From contig NZ_QKZV01000002.1 of the NCBI RefSeq assembly GCF_003254115.1, positions 124,001 to 188,000 of the forward strand: 64,000 nt of DNA. The letters are read 5' to 3'. Every line of letters starts with the position of its first letter. Position 1 is the stretch's first letter. Shown here piece by piece: positions 56,055 to 64,000 of the stretch. The stretch is from Hydrotalea sandarakina (GTDB lineage: Bacteria > Bacteroidota > Bacteroidia > Chitinophagales > Chitinophagaceae). A program made the position numbers and the translations under genes. Under the pieces are notes generated by a model. That model was not told where the DNA came from. It worked only from the letters and a program-made list of their open reading frames with translations, and searched no databases.

Positions 56055-56762
56055 ATGGAAACTGTTATTCAGCTTCAAAATATTGAAAAAAATTATTACA
56101 TGGGTAACCAGGTAATTAAAGTGCTGAAGGGTATTAGCCTTTCCATACAAAAAAATGAATATGTTGCATTAATGGGACCATCGGGTAGTGGAAAAAGTAC
56201 GTTAATGAACATTTTGGGCTGCTTAGATTCCCCAACTTCAGGCCACTATATACTTAATGGGCAAGATGTAAGTAAAATGCCCGATGATAAGCTGGCAGAT
56301 GTTCGTAATAAAGAAATTGGCTTTGTATTTCAGCAATTTAATTTGTTACCCAGATTAACTGCTGCGGAAAATGTGGCTTTACCTTTAATTTATGCAGGTG
56401 TTGGAAAAAAAGAAAGAATGGAACGCGCTATTGAAGCCCTGCAAAAAGTAGGTTTAGGTGAACGTAGCCATCATAAATCAAATGAATTAAGTGGTGGACA
56501 AATACAAAGAGTAGCCATAGCCCGTGCTATTGTTAATAACCCCTCTATTTTATTAGCTGATGAACCTACCGGAAATCTCGATTCTAAAACCTCGGTTGAA
56601 GTAATGGAAATTTTTGGAAAAATTCAGGAAGCAGGAAACACTGTTGTGCTGGTTACGCATGAAGAAGATATTGCGCATTATGCCAAGCGAATTATACGCT
56701 TACGCGATGGTTTAATTGAAAGCGATAATAAGCAGCCCGATGCCCATCCGGCCTTCATTTAA
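56055..56762 (+). CDS. ABC transporter ATP-binding protein (MacB/LolD class)
   Basis: A 235-residue ATPase with Walker [10 protein letters not shown] at 41-49, a Q-loop in [10 protein letters not shown], signature [15 protein letters not shown], Walker B ILLADEP, then GNLDSKTS and the switch His in VTHEED. The sequence pattern ([21 protein letters not shown]) is the MacB/LolD/FtsE clan used for lipoprotein release or peptide efflux. It has no adjoining permease; the MacB-like permease at 36189-37457 is a candidate partner. Confidence 0.93.
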   Translation: METVIQLQNIEKNYYMGNQVIKVLKGISLSIQKNEYVALMGPSGSGKSTLMNILGCLDSPTSGHYILNGQDVSKMPDDKLADVRNKEIGFVFQQFNLLPRLTAAENVALPLIYAGVGKKERMERAIEALQKVGLGERSHHKSNELSGGQIQRVAIARAIVNNPSILLADEPTGNLDSKTSVEVMEIFGKIQEAGNTVVLVTHEEDIAHYAKRIIRLRDGLIESDNKQPDAHPAFI

Positions 56763-56786
56763 AATCTTTTCTTCAAATTTATTTTC

Positions 56787-56818
56787 TGTGTTTTCAAACT
56801 TTTTAAAGAATACATTTG
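56787..56818 (+). promoter_or_regulatory. Candidate promoter for cobalamin adenosyltransferase gene
   Basis: TGTG at 56787-56790 (three of four bases of TTTG), a 20-base spacer and an exact TACATTTG at 56811-56818; the box ends 33 bases before the ATG at 56852. Confidence 0.4.
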
Positions 56819-56851
56819 TATTGAACATACGCATGTATATTCCATAAAAAT

Positions 56852-57427
56852 ATGTCAATTAAAATTTATACAAAAACCGGTGATGCAGGTAATACCAGCT
56901 TAATTGGTGGAACTAAGGTTCCTAAAAGTCATTTGCGAATTGAAAGCTATGGTACTATTGATGAATTGAATTCATTTATAGGATTATTGAATGATCACCT
57001 TTTAACCTTTGATGCATTAAAACCATTAAATATTGATTTGAAAGAAATTCAAGATCGGTTATTTACTATTGGCTCGGCATTAGCCTGCGATCCTGATAAA
57101 GAAACCCGCATGAAGTTGCCCGATTTAACTGAAAATGATGTGCATTGGTTAGAACAACGCATAGATGATATGCAGCGTGAATTACCCGAAATGAAGCATT
57201 TTATTTTGCCCGGGGGACATGTTGCTGTATCTACGGCACATATTGCTCGCTGTGTTTGTCGCAGGGCAGAACGTTTATGTGTGGCCATGCAATTGCAAAA
57301 CTTGTTTATGCCGCCATTGGTTCTTCAATATCTCAATCGTTTAAGCGATTATTTGTTTGTGTTAGCACGTTATATTGGTCACAGCTTGCATGTTCCCGAA
57401 GTGGCGTGGAAGCCCAGGATTTCTTAA
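56852..57427 (+). CDS. Cob(I)yrinic acid a,c-diamide adenosyltransferase, PduO type
   Basis: A 191-residue PduO-type adenosyltransferase. The ATP-binding N-terminus is TKTGDAGNTSLIGGTKVPKS followed by RIESYGTIDELNSFIGLL; the C-terminal RCVCRRAERL helix and LNRLSDYLFVLARY complete the fold. It makes adenosylcobalamin from cobalamin and ATP, which suggests B12-dependent enzymes elsewhere in the genome. Single gene, convergent with the LolD-like gene. Confidence 0.95.
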   Translation: MSIKIYTKTGDAGNTSLIGGTKVPKSHLRIESYGTIDELNSFIGLLNDHLLTFDALKPLNIDLKEIQDRLFTIGSALACDPDKETRMKLPDLTENDVHWLEQRIDDMQRELPEMKHFILPGGHVAVSTAHIARCVCRRAERLCVAMQLQNLFMPPLVLQYLNRLSDYLFVLARYIGHSLHVPEVAWKPRIS

Positions 57428-57441
57428 ATCAACAAATATTG

Positions 57442-58095
57442 TTAAGAAACTATTAGGCCATCTTTCATATGTAATACGCGGTTGCTTAGTGCTGCTAATT
57501 CTTCATTGTGTGTAACTATTAAAAAAGTATGACCCAGTTCTTGTTGCAGGCGTAAAAACAAGTCGTGTAAATCTTTTGCATTGGCACTATCTAAGTTACC
57601 AGTGGGCTCATCGGCAAATACAATATCGGGCCTGTTAATTAAAGCCCTGGCTACTGCAACGCGTTGTTGCTCGCCGCCGCTTAACTCGCCCGGTTTATTG
57701 TGTAACCTATTTGCTAATCCCAATAAAGTGAGTAGTTCGGTAGCATGGGTTTGCAATTCTTTATTACTGCGTTTTAAAATCCAGCCGGGCACACAAACAT
57801 TCTCCAGTGCGGAAAATTCGGGTAATAGGTGGTGAAATTGAAAAACAAAGCCAATATGTTGATTGCGATAAGCGGCTAATTTTTTCCCTTTTAATAGGTG
57901 TAATGGTTGATTGTTTAACCAAATTTCACCTTCGTCCAAAGCATCTAAGGTGCCTAAAATGTGCAATAAAGTGCTTTTGCCGGCACCGGATGAGCCAACA
58001 ATCGACACAATTTCACCCTGTTTTATCTCTAAATTAACCCCCTTTAATACCTTCAATTGGTCGTAGTTTTTAATAATATTTTTTGCAACTAACAT
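57442..58095 (-). CDS. LolD-like ABC transporter ATP-binding protein
   Basis: A 217-residue ATPase with Walker A GSSGAGKST (about 33-41), Q-loop FVFQFHHLLPEFSALENV, signature LSGGEQQRVAVARALI and Walker [14 protein letters not shown]. The short length and HHLLPEFSALENV motif fit LolD, the motor of lipoprotein release. No lolC/E gene is adjacent. It is clearly a different paralogue from the ATPase at 56055. Confidence 0.93.
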   Translation of the reverse strand: MLVAKNIIKNYDQLKVLKGVNLEIKQGEIVSIVGSSGAGKSTLLHILGTLDALDEGEIWLNNQPLHLLKGKKLAAYRNQHIGFVFQFHHLLPEFSALENVCVPGWILKRSNKELQTHATELLTLLGLANRLHNKPGELSGGEQQRVAVARALINRPDIVFADEPTGNLDSANAKDLHDLFLRLQQELGHTFLIVTHNEELAALSNRVLHMKDGLIVS

Positions 58096-58185
58096 AGGCT
58101 TCTGACAAATAACCGTGTAAACATCGGTTAAATTTTATCATTTTATCATTTTTTTTAAACATTTCAAAAATACGTGTAAACCCAT

Positions 58186-58216
58186 TTTGGTAGTTTCGCA
58201 GATACGGTTACTTTTG
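58186..58216 (+). promoter_or_regulatory. Strong Bacteroidota-type promoter
   Basis: TTTG (58186-58189), exactly 19 bases, then TACTTTTG (58209-58216): both elements match the consensus. The -7 box ends 16 bases before the DUF2795 gene start. Confidence 0.75.
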
Positions 58217-58232
58217 CACAAAATTTTTAAAT

Positions 58233-58454
58233 ATGTTCTGGACATTAGAACTGGCAAGTTATCTGGAAGAGGCACCATGGCCTGCTACTAAAGATGAGTT
58301 GATTGATTACTCTATCCGCAGTGGTGCACCTATAGAGGTGGTTGAAAATTTGCAGGAATTAGATGACGAAGGAGAAATTTATGAAAGTATTGAAGACATT
58401 TGGCCCGATTACCCAAGTCAGGAAGATTTCATGTTTAATGAAGATGAATACTAA
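58233..58454 (+). CDS. DUF2795 domain protein
   Basis: A 73-residue acidic protein with the DUF2795 pattern: WPATKDELIDYSIRSGAPIE then VVENLQELDDEGEIYESIED, a winged-helix-like arrangement. Small proteins of this kind are widely conserved in Bacteroidota; function unknown. It has the clearest promoter in the window directly upstream and a strong terminator downstream, so it is a well-expressed single gene by inference. Confidence 0.9.
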   Translation: MFWTLELASYLEEAPWPATKDELIDYSIRSGAPIEVVENLQELDDEGEIYESIEDIWPDYPSQEDFMFNEDEY

Positions 58455-58482
58455 AACACAACCTACCTCATTTTAAATACAT

Positions 58483-58509
58483 AAAACCACCTGAACAGGT
58501 GGTTTTTTT
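58483..58509 (+). terminator. Intrinsic terminator after DUF2795 gene
   Basis: Perfect ten-base stem AAAACCACCT / AGGTGGTTTT (58483-58492, 58497-58506), four-base loop, seven T in total at the end. Confidence 0.9.
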
Positions 58510-58548
58510 ATGAATAAAGAACGTTCGTTAGTTCACTTTTTTAACTAA

Positions 58549-58582
58549 AAAGGTTCAAGCACATGGTGCGCATTGAACCTTT
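58549..58582 (-). terminator. Intrinsic terminator after fabI
   Basis: Stem AAAGGTTCAA / TTGAACCTTT (58549-58558 with 58573-58582) with an inner GCAC/GTGC pairing in the loop; on the minus strand it is followed by a T-rich stretch. Located 24 bases after the fabI stop. Confidence 0.7.
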
Positions 58583-58605
58583 CAAGTATGCTTTTTATTT
58601 TTTAT

Positions 58606-59421
58606 TTACTCTAAACCCATTTTTTCCATAATTGCATTGCTTACGCCGGTTGAAGAGTAGCCGCCATCGTGGAAAATGTTTTGCATAGTAACCATGCGGG
58701 TTAGGTCAGAGAATAAGGTAATACAAAAATTGGCGCAATCTTCTGCAGAAGCATTGCCTAATGGCGCAATAGCGTTTGCATAATCAAAGAAATCGCCAAA
58801 GCCTTTAATACCTGTTCCTGCAGTGGTTTTGGTGGGTGATTGTGATACTGTGTTAATACGTACTTTTTTCTCAACACCATAGTGGTAGCCAAAGCTTCTG
58901 GCAATTGATTCTAACATAGCTTTTATATCAGCCATATCCGTATAAAAAGGATAAGTGCGTTGGGCAGCTGCATAAGTTAAAGCCACCACACTTCCCCATT
59001 CATTAATGGCATCTAACTTTTTAGCTACAGCCAGCATTTTATGCAGTGATAAAGCTGACACATCAATTCCTTTTAAAAAATAGTCGTAGTTGAGGGCTGT
59101 ATAAGGAATGTTTTTACGAATATTCACGCTCATGCCAATGGAGTGTAACACAAAATCAATTTTACCACCCAATACTTCTTGGCTTTTCGAAAATAAATTA
59201 GTTAGTTCATCAACATTGGTAGCATCGGCAGGAATAATGGTTGAACCTGTTTTTTCGGCTAATGCATTAATTTGGCCCATACGCATAGCAATGGGTGCAT
59301 TGGTTAATACAAAAGTGGCGCCTTCTTCATGCGCTTTTTCAGCCACTTTCCATGCAATAGAGTTTTCATCTAAAGCTCCGGTAATTATCCCTCTTTTCCC
59401 TTTTAATAAGTTGTATGCCAT
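58606..59421 (-). CDS. fabI: Enoyl-[acyl-carrier-protein] reductase, FabI type
   Basis: A 271-residue short-chain dehydrogenase-fold reductase that finishes each cycle of type II fatty-acid synthesis. The cofactor segment is GKRGIITGALDENSIAWKVA and the catalytic pair is Tyr160 and Lys167 (Y-x6-K in FYTDMADIK), the FabI hallmark that separates it from other SDR enzymes. Length is normal. A promoter with TATGTTTG lies 40 bases upstream. Confidence 0.95.
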   Translation of the reverse strand: MAYNLLKGKRGIITGALDENSIAWKVAEKAHEEGATFVLTNAPIAMRMGQINALAEKTGSTIIPADATNVDELTNLFSKSQEVLGGKIDFVLHSIGMSVNIRKNIPYTALNYDYFLKGIDVSALSLHKMLAVAKKLDAINEWGSVVALTYAAAQRTYPFYTDMADIKAMLESIARSFGYHYGVEKKVRINTVSQSPTKTTAGTGIKGFGDFFDYANAIAPLGNASAEDCANFCITLFSDLTRMVTMQNIFHDGGYSSTGVSNAIMEKMGLE

Positions 59422-59460
59422 AGTTTGTATTTTTCGTGAATGGTATATGAATTAAAAGCC

Positions 59461-59492
59461 CAAACATAAAGATTTAATACTACAAATTTCAA
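59461..59492 (-). promoter_or_regulatory. Candidate fabI promoter
   Basis: Minus strand: TTG at 59492-59490, a 21-base spacer and an exact TATGTTTG at 59468-59461. The -7 box ends 39 bases before the fabI start. Confidence 0.5.
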
Positions 59493-59528
59493 TGTGCTTT
59501 CAATTTTGTTCAAAAGCCAACGGGCAAA

Positions 59529-61184
59529 TTAAACTTGCATCATTTCTTTGGCAGTTTGTACAGCGGCTGCACCGGGTTGTTCACCACCCAACATTTGTGC
59601 AATGGCCATTATTCTTTCCTCTTTATTTAATAAGCGTATTTGTGTTTTTGTTGTAGCTTTATCTGTTTCCTTATACACAAAGAAATGTGCGTCTGCCTTG
59701 CCTGCCATTTGTGGTTGATGGGTAATGCAAATGATTTGTCGTTTACCGGCTAATTGCTTCATTATAATGCCCACCTGTTTGGCAGCTTCGCCACTGATAC
59801 CGGTATCAATTTCGTCGAAAATTAAAGTAGGTAAATCAATGTATTGTGCTACTAATGATTTTATGCAAAGCATTAATCGGCTTAGCTCACCACCACTTGC
59901 CACTTTTTTTAATGATTCGAATTTGTTGGTATTGTTCGCATCAAATAAAAACTCTATTTCATCTGCCCCAAATTCTCCCGGTTGCATGGGTTGAAGTTGT
60001 ACGAGTATGCGGGCATTGGGCATGCCAACCTGTTTTAATAAATTGTTTACTTGTTGTTGGAAAGGTGGAATTGCTTTCTTCCTTGCTGCAGAAATTTTTT
60101 CAGCTAAAGCAATTACTTCATTTTTTTGGGCATGCACTTTCTGTTGCAAGGCTATAATATTATCATCTATTGCCAACACCTCATTTAAACGATGGGTTAG
60201 TTGCTCTTGTAATTCCAATAAAGCATTGGTATTTGAAACATTATGTTTTTTTAATAATTTATATCCGGCTGCCAATCTTTCTTCAATTTCTGCAATTCTA
60301 TTTACGTCAAATGAAATATGATCATTGAGTCTGTTTACTTCATTGGCAATATCTTTTAATTCAATGTGAGCAGCTGTAAGTCGTTCAATGATGCTTGGCA
60401 AATCCGTGTGCATATTTTGATATGCTTGTAGTTGCTGCATCATTTGTTTTAGTTGTTGTATAATAGGTTGCTCACTTTCCATTAAAAGCTCAACAATACC
60501 ATTTAAAGCTGCTTTAATGCCTTCACTGTTGCTCAATAATTTTAATTCCTGATCTAAATTTTCTAATTCATTGGGTATTAATTGCAGCGCGGTTAATTCT
60601 TCAAGCAAAAAACGATTATAGTCGGCTTCTTTTTCAAATTGTTCTTTTTGATTTTGTAATTGCTGTAATTGTTGTGAATTGCTTTGCCAGCTTTTATAAA
60701 TAGATTGATATTGCTTTAAAGTGTCGTTTAACTGCGCTAATGCGTCAATGACCTGCCGTTGGAAGTCGGCTTTAGCTAAATCCAATGTGTCGAACTGTTG
60801 GTGTAAATCAACCAATAAATTGCCCAATGCTTTTAGTTGCTGCAGGCTAACCGGTGTATCATTAATAAATGCTCTCGACTTTCCGTTGGGTGCTATTTCT
60901 CTGCGTAGCAGTAAAATGGTATCAATATCCAGCTCATTTTCTTTTAAAAAATTGCTAACAGCTGCATTGTTTTCAGTTATAAAACTACCTTCTATTACGC
61001 ATTTTTTATCAGGATTAATCAGCACATTACTATCTACTCTTTCGCCTAAAATTAAGTTTAAGGCACCCATTAAAATACTTTTTCCGGCTCCGGTTTCACC
61101 GGTAATAATATTTAAATGTGCATTCGGTTCAATGGTTACCGAATCAATCAACACATAGTTTTGTATGAATAATTTTTGCAGCAT
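59529..61184 (-). CDS. recN: DNA repair protein RecN
   Basis: A 551-residue SMC-like ATPase for double-strand-break repair. Walker A is GETGAGKSILMGALNLILGE (about 30-38 for the core), the middle is a coiled coil rich in Gln and Leu (about 150-360), and the C-terminal part has the signature ASGGELSRLMLCIKSL and Walker B LIFDEIDTGISGEAA. The ATG at 61184 is preferred; the frame also opens from a GTG nine bases upstream. 72 bases separate it from the TPR gene before it. Confidence 0.96.
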   Translation of the reverse strand: MLQKLFIQNYVLIDSVTIEPNAHLNIITGETGAGKSILMGALNLILGERVDSNVLINPDKKCVIEGSFITENNAAVSNFLKENELDIDTILLLRREIAPNGKSRAFINDTPVSLQQLKALGNLLVDLHQQFDTLDLAKADFQRQVIDALAQLNDTLKQYQSIYKSWQSNSQQLQQLQNQKEQFEKEADYNRFLLEELTALQLIPNELENLDQELKLLSNSEGIKAALNGIVELLMESEQPIIQQLKQMMQQLQAYQNMHTDLPSIIERLTAAHIELKDIANEVNRLNDHISFDVNRIAEIEERLAAGYKLLKKHNVSNTNALLELQEQLTHRLNEVLAIDDNIIALQQKVHAQKNEVIALAEKISAARKKAIPPFQQQVNNLLKQVGMPNARILVQLQPMQPGEFGADEIEFLFDANNTNKFESLKKVASGGELSRLMLCIKSLVAQYIDLPTLIFDEIDTGISGEAAKQVGIIMKQLAGKRQIICITHQPQMAGKADAHFFVYKETDKATTKTQIRLLNKEERIMAIAQMLGGEQPGAAAVQTAKEMMQV

Positions 61185-61255
61185 GTTCAGCACAATAAAA
61201 AATTACTACTAATCAACAAAATGCAAATTAAGTGAATTAAACGGGTAAATAATAT

Positions 61256-62746
61256 TTACTGACCTGTGCAACGGGCAATACCACTTTTGGCGCGTTGGTC
61301 TAACGAACTTTTGTAATCATGCTCACCCAAGTCGAGGCATAATTGGTAGTAACGAATGGCTTCTTTTTTATTGTTGTTTTTTTCATAAATCATTCCGGCT
61401 TGTAATGCTGCTCTGGCCGCGTAATATTCGGTTCTTAATTTGCCCATATTGTAGGCCTGATTATAATATTCAACAGCTTTATTGTAATTATTTAAGCCAT
61501 CATAAATTCTGCCCATGCGATAGGTATATTCTAATTGGTCGGCAATATCAGAAAAGCTGTTAATGGAAACTTGATTAAGCATTTGAAGTGCTTCTTCTCT
61601 GTAGCCGCCATCATCCAATAACCGAGCTTTCAGCAAAGTAGCATTGGGCCATTTATTTGTTTGTGCTTCTTTTTGTGCTTCTTTATCGGCATCGGCCATG
61701 GTACTGCCAAATTTCAATATTTGTTTGCGGGCGTTTTCGGCAGCAGGCATATTGCCCATTAAAAAATAACACCAACTTAAACGTCGGTAGGTGTCTTTTA
61801 CATAAAATTTTCCTTTAAAATTTTGCACAAAGGCGTTAAACTCCCTTGCCGCATCGGCATATTGTAAGTGGTTCAGCAAATTGTAGCCCATTTCTAAATG
61901 CCATACCGGTGTTTCTAAATATCCCGAAGCCATGCTACGGTTTAAAATAACACGCTTGGCAAATTCGGTTTGCTTATCATTTTTCCCCAAATTAGCAGCC
62001 ATATAGGCCATTAAATGGTTGTGCACCAAATCAAACTTCCCCGATTTTAAAAAATTAACGGTTTCAGTTTTTTTATTTTCTAAGTAAAAATTTAAATATC
62101 CATAAATAAAAGCACCTTCAATTTGCATTAGTTGTGCCCACTCGTTATTGCTGTAAACAAAGTTGGTAACTTTTTGCATGCCTTCGTTAACCGAGCCCCG
62201 CATGCCTAATAATGATGCTAACCATTTATAATTTTTGGGAATTGTGCCAACAGCGGCTTCTAATGCCCCATAAATTAATTGGTTAGGTAAAAAATCGGGA
62301 AACTTTTTTTGATTTTCTTTTACCAATAAAAACGATTTTCTGAAAGCCCAACCTCCTGTCCATGTTTCACCGAATTTAATGGCTACCGCTGCTTTTTGAA
62401 GGTATAAAACACTTTGTGTGTACAAGTACCAAGGCGAGTTTTTGTTTCCCTTTTGCATTAATGCAGCTCTTTCGTCAAATACATCTTTTTTTTGAGCGTA
62501 TTCCTGTGGGTTTTCATTTAAAAAAAGGATAAAAAAATCAATATAGCTTGATAAATATGCAGGAATTAAATTTTGCGGGTTGTTTTTTTGTGCACTTTCT
62601 ATGTAACGATAACCTTTGCCAATTTGCAGTTGCATTATTTCGTTATAGGCTTGCCTGCAATCAGGGCTAAAGTCAAAGCTGTATTGAGCAAAGCAATTGC
62701 TTGTAAATAATAAAATTGCAAAAATGACAAGGCCGATATTTTTCAT
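61256..62746 (-). CDS. Secreted TPR/helical-repeat protein
   Basis: A 496-residue protein with a signal peptide (MKNIGLVIFAILLFTSNCFA) and a mostly helical body. Repeats at the C-terminus are recognisable TPR units (YTYRMGRIYDGLNNYNKAVE, then YYAARAALQAGMIYEKNNNK). The conserved aromatic phrases PDCRQAYNEIMQLQIGKGYR and FIYGYLNFYLENKKT belong to a Bacteroidota-wide family of unknown function often found beside recN. Possibly envelope assembly, unproven. Confidence 0.85.
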   Translation of the reverse strand: MKNIGLVIFAILLFTSNCFAQYSFDFSPDCRQAYNEIMQLQIGKGYRYIESAQKNNPQNLIPAYLSSYIDFFILFLNENPQEYAQKKDVFDERAALMQKGNKNSPWYLYTQSVLYLQKAAVAIKFGETWTGGWAFRKSFLLVKENQKKFPDFLPNQLIYGALEAAVGTIPKNYKWLASLLGMRGSVNEGMQKVTNFVYSNNEWAQLMQIEGAFIYGYLNFYLENKKTETVNFLKSGKFDLVHNHLMAYMAANLGKNDKQTEFAKRVILNRSMASGYLETPVWHLEMGYNLLNHLQYADAAREFNAFVQNFKGKFYVKDTYRRLSWCYFLMGNMPAAENARKQILKFGSTMADADKEAQKEAQTNKWPNATLLKARLLDDGGYREEALQMLNQVSINSFSDIADQLEYTYRMGRIYDGLNNYNKAVEYYNQAYNMGKLRTEYYAARAALQAGMIYEKNNNKKEAIRYYQLCLDLGEHDYKSSLDQRAKSGIARCTGQ

Positions 62747-62787
62747 GCCAATAATAAGTACAGTTTAAATAATGCTGCAAAATAAAA

Positions 62788-62812
62788 CAGGAGCTTTTGT
62801 TCAAAGCCCCTG
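62788..62812 (-). terminator. Intrinsic terminator after zinc-ribbon gene
   Basis: Ten-base stem (62788-62797 with 62803-62812) with one G-U pair on the minus strand, five-base loop, then T-rich sequence read from the minus strand. Confidence 0.6.
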
Positions 62813-62840
62813 CTCAATTATAAAAAAGTTAATATCAAAA

Positions 62841-63596
62841 TTATTTTACGGTAACTGAATCATTCAAGTCGGCATCAACCAAAATACGACCACAGTTTTC
62901 GCATACAATAACTTTTTTATGCATTCTAATTTCGCTTTGGCGTTGGGGCGGAATGGCATTGTAACATCCACCACAAGCATCTCTTTCAATAGGCACAACC
63001 GCTAAACCATTGCGGTAGCTGTTTCTAATGCGGTCGTAGCTGTATAATAAGCGCTCATCAATACCTTTACGCGCCTCATCACTTAAATGTTTAAAGTGTT
63101 GTTCTTCTTTTTCGGTTTCGGCAATAATTTTTTCCAATTCACTTTTCTTCACGGTCAAAATGCTCTCTTTGGTAGCAATTTGTTTTTTCGCAGCCTCTAA
63201 TTGTTTAACTTTTCCGGCCAATTCTTCATTAGCATCTCTAATATTTTTTTCGCACAATTTAATTTCCAATTGTTGCATTTCAATTTCTTTGGAAATAGCT
63301 TCAAACTCACGACTGTTTTTTACGTTGTCGCTTTGTTTTTCGTATTTCTTAATTAAAGCCTCGCTCTCGGCAATGGCTTGTTTTTTTTGATCTATAAACT
63401 CCGAAATACCATTAATTTCTTCTTCAATGCGGTTTTTTCTGCTTAAAATGCCGGCAATTTCATCTTCTAAATCGCTCACCTCAATCGGTAATTCGCCTTT
63501 TAAAATTCTAAATTCATCTAATTGGCTGTCAATTTTTTGCAGCTTAATAAGGCCTACCAGTTTTTCTTCTACAGAAAATTCTTTCGCTGTTGCCAT
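62841..63596 (-). CDS. Coiled-coil protein with C-terminal C4 zinc ribbon (CT398-like)
   Basis: A 251-residue protein. The ATG at 63596 is chosen, leaving MATAKEFSVEEKLVGLIKLQ as a plausible N-terminus; upstream 48 bases are open but Lys-rich and unlike the family. A long antiparallel coiled coil (about 20-175) is followed by a zinc ribbon with CGGCYNAIPPQ and CENCGRILV. This family typically neighbours a Nif3 gene, as here (119 bases upstream on the same strand). Function unknown; proposed links are to secretion and nucleic-acid binding. Confidence 0.92.
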   Translation of the reverse strand: MATAKEFSVEEKLVGLIKLQKIDSQLDEFRILKGELPIEVSDLEDEIAGILSRKNRIEEEINGISEFIDQKKQAIAESEALIKKYEKQSDNVKNSREFEAISKEIEMQQLEIKLCEKNIRDANEELAGKVKQLEAAKKQIATKESILTVKKSELEKIIAETEKEEQHFKHLSDEARKGIDERLLYSYDRIRNSYRNGLAVVPIERDACGGCYNAIPPQRQSEIRMHKKVIVCENCGRILVDADLNDSVTVK

Positions 63597-63644
63597 ATTG
63601 TATATTGTGTTTTTGTGTTTACTTTTTTTGGTTACCGGCTGCAT

Positions 63645-63714
63645 TAATCCTTATCGGGCTTCTGTTGCGTCGCAATCCGTTCATCGTTCGGTTGGCTTGG
63701 CATCAGTAGCTTTT
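63645..63714. other. Short spacer with repeat-like sequence
   Basis: The segment 63664-63705 is more G+C-rich than neighbouring spacers and loosely resembles the minus-strand sequence of 35980-36019. No gene is supported here. Confidence 0.3.
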
Positions 63715-64000
63715 TTATAAAAAGTAATGAACCGGGTTAGTGCTTACCGCACTTTTAAGGACGGCAAAGGTAGGGAATTTGGTTTGTAAAACCTCTGCCA
63801 ATAAATCAATGGTAAATTGCTCACTTTCCCAATGGCCAATATCGGCCAAAATTAACTTATTGTTGGCCTCAAAAAACTCGTGGTATTTCAAATCGGCAGT
63901 AATAAAAATGTCAGCCCCTGCCTGAATGGCTTGGCTTATTAAAAAACTGCCGGCCCCGCCACAAATGGCTATTTTTTGAATGGGTTTTTCCAAAATGGGT
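63715..64000 (-). CDS. Nif3-like dinuclear metal centre protein, C-terminal part
   Basis: The 3' end of a Nif3/DUF34 (YqfO type) gene whose start lies beyond the window. The visible 95 or so residues hold AICGGAGSFLISQAIQAGAD, TADLKYHEFFEANN and ADIGHWESEQF, all landmarks of the family; the His and Glu of GHWESE belong to the dinuclear metal site. The family is widespread, with links to GTP cyclohydrolase-like activity proposed but not proven. Partner gene is the zinc-ribbon protein downstream. Confidence 0.93.
   Translation of the reverse strand, partial: PILEKPIQKIAICGGAGSFLISQAIQAGADIFITADLKYHEFFEANNKLILADIGHWESEQFTIDLLAEVLQTKFPTFAVLKSAVSTNPVHYFL

Noticed and set aside
1-64000. Phage, mobile element, CRISPR or defence island
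   Set aside because: No integrase, transposase, phage structural gene, repeat-spacer array or known defence gene is visible; the content is housekeeping and envelope genes.

Overview
This A+T-rich 64 kb window looks like ordinary chromosomal DNA of a gliding-lineage Bacteroidota, most likely Chitinophagaceae or a close relative; the family-level call is inference. Supporting signs are the ssb-gldE-gldD block, the ExbB-ExbD-ExbD-TonB cassette, a short NuoG lacking the large molybdopterin-type domain, a SMUG2/DUF4918-type glycosylase, many secreted proteins and lipoproteins, and promoters of the Bacteroidota type (TTTG, about 20 bases, TAnnTTTG). I see no rRNA, tRNA, CRISPR array, insertion sequence or prophage.

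Layout. 1-8.4 kb: a DinB-fold protein, then a minus-strand block with a response regulator and histidine kinase followed by a TolC / adaptor / RND permease efflux pump. 8.5-15.5 kb: an acyltransferase, an exo-endo-phosphatase family protein, an unknown lipoprotein, gldD, gldE, ssb and two small envelope proteins. 15.5-17.4 kb: hisS with a low-molecular-weight phosphatase. 17.6-22.1 kb: a small membrane protein, a PstS-like lipoprotein, a TPR protein and a secreted esterase. 22.3-35.9 kb: a complete nuoA-N operon for complex I. 36-41 kb: a MacB-like permease, a CarboxypepD_reg protein and a large metzincin. 41-44.3 kb: the Ton energising cassette. 44.4-50.8 kb: mnmE, an ACR3 arsenite transporter, a uracil-DNA glycosylase family protein and aconitase. 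50.8-64 kb: DUF488, an S41 peptidase with an outer-membrane barrel, an RRM protein, thioredoxin, gatC, two ABC ATPases, a cobalamin adenosyltransferase, fabI, recN, a TPR protein, a coiled-coil zinc-ribbon protein and the 3' part of a Nif3-family gene.

Together: complex I and aconitase supply respiration and the proton gradient; ExbB/ExbD/TonB spend that gradient on outer-membrane transport; GldD/GldE belong to the gliding (type IX secretion linked) machinery; the rest is translation, repair, lipid synthesis and envelope upkeep.

I found no convincing new multi-gene system. The most interesting non-coding signal is the nuoA-nuoB spacer, which holds a 16-codon reading frame with a Shine-Dalgarno-like GGAGGA, a perfect hairpin inside it, and a second perfect hairpin followed by a T-rich run: the layout of a leader peptide and attenuator, unproven. 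Other points worth a look are an apparent internal promoter before nuoI, nested inverted repeats ahead of the PstS-like gene, an RND permease mixing proton-relay residues of two subfamilies, and a spacer after nuoN that distantly resembles one near 63.7 kb.
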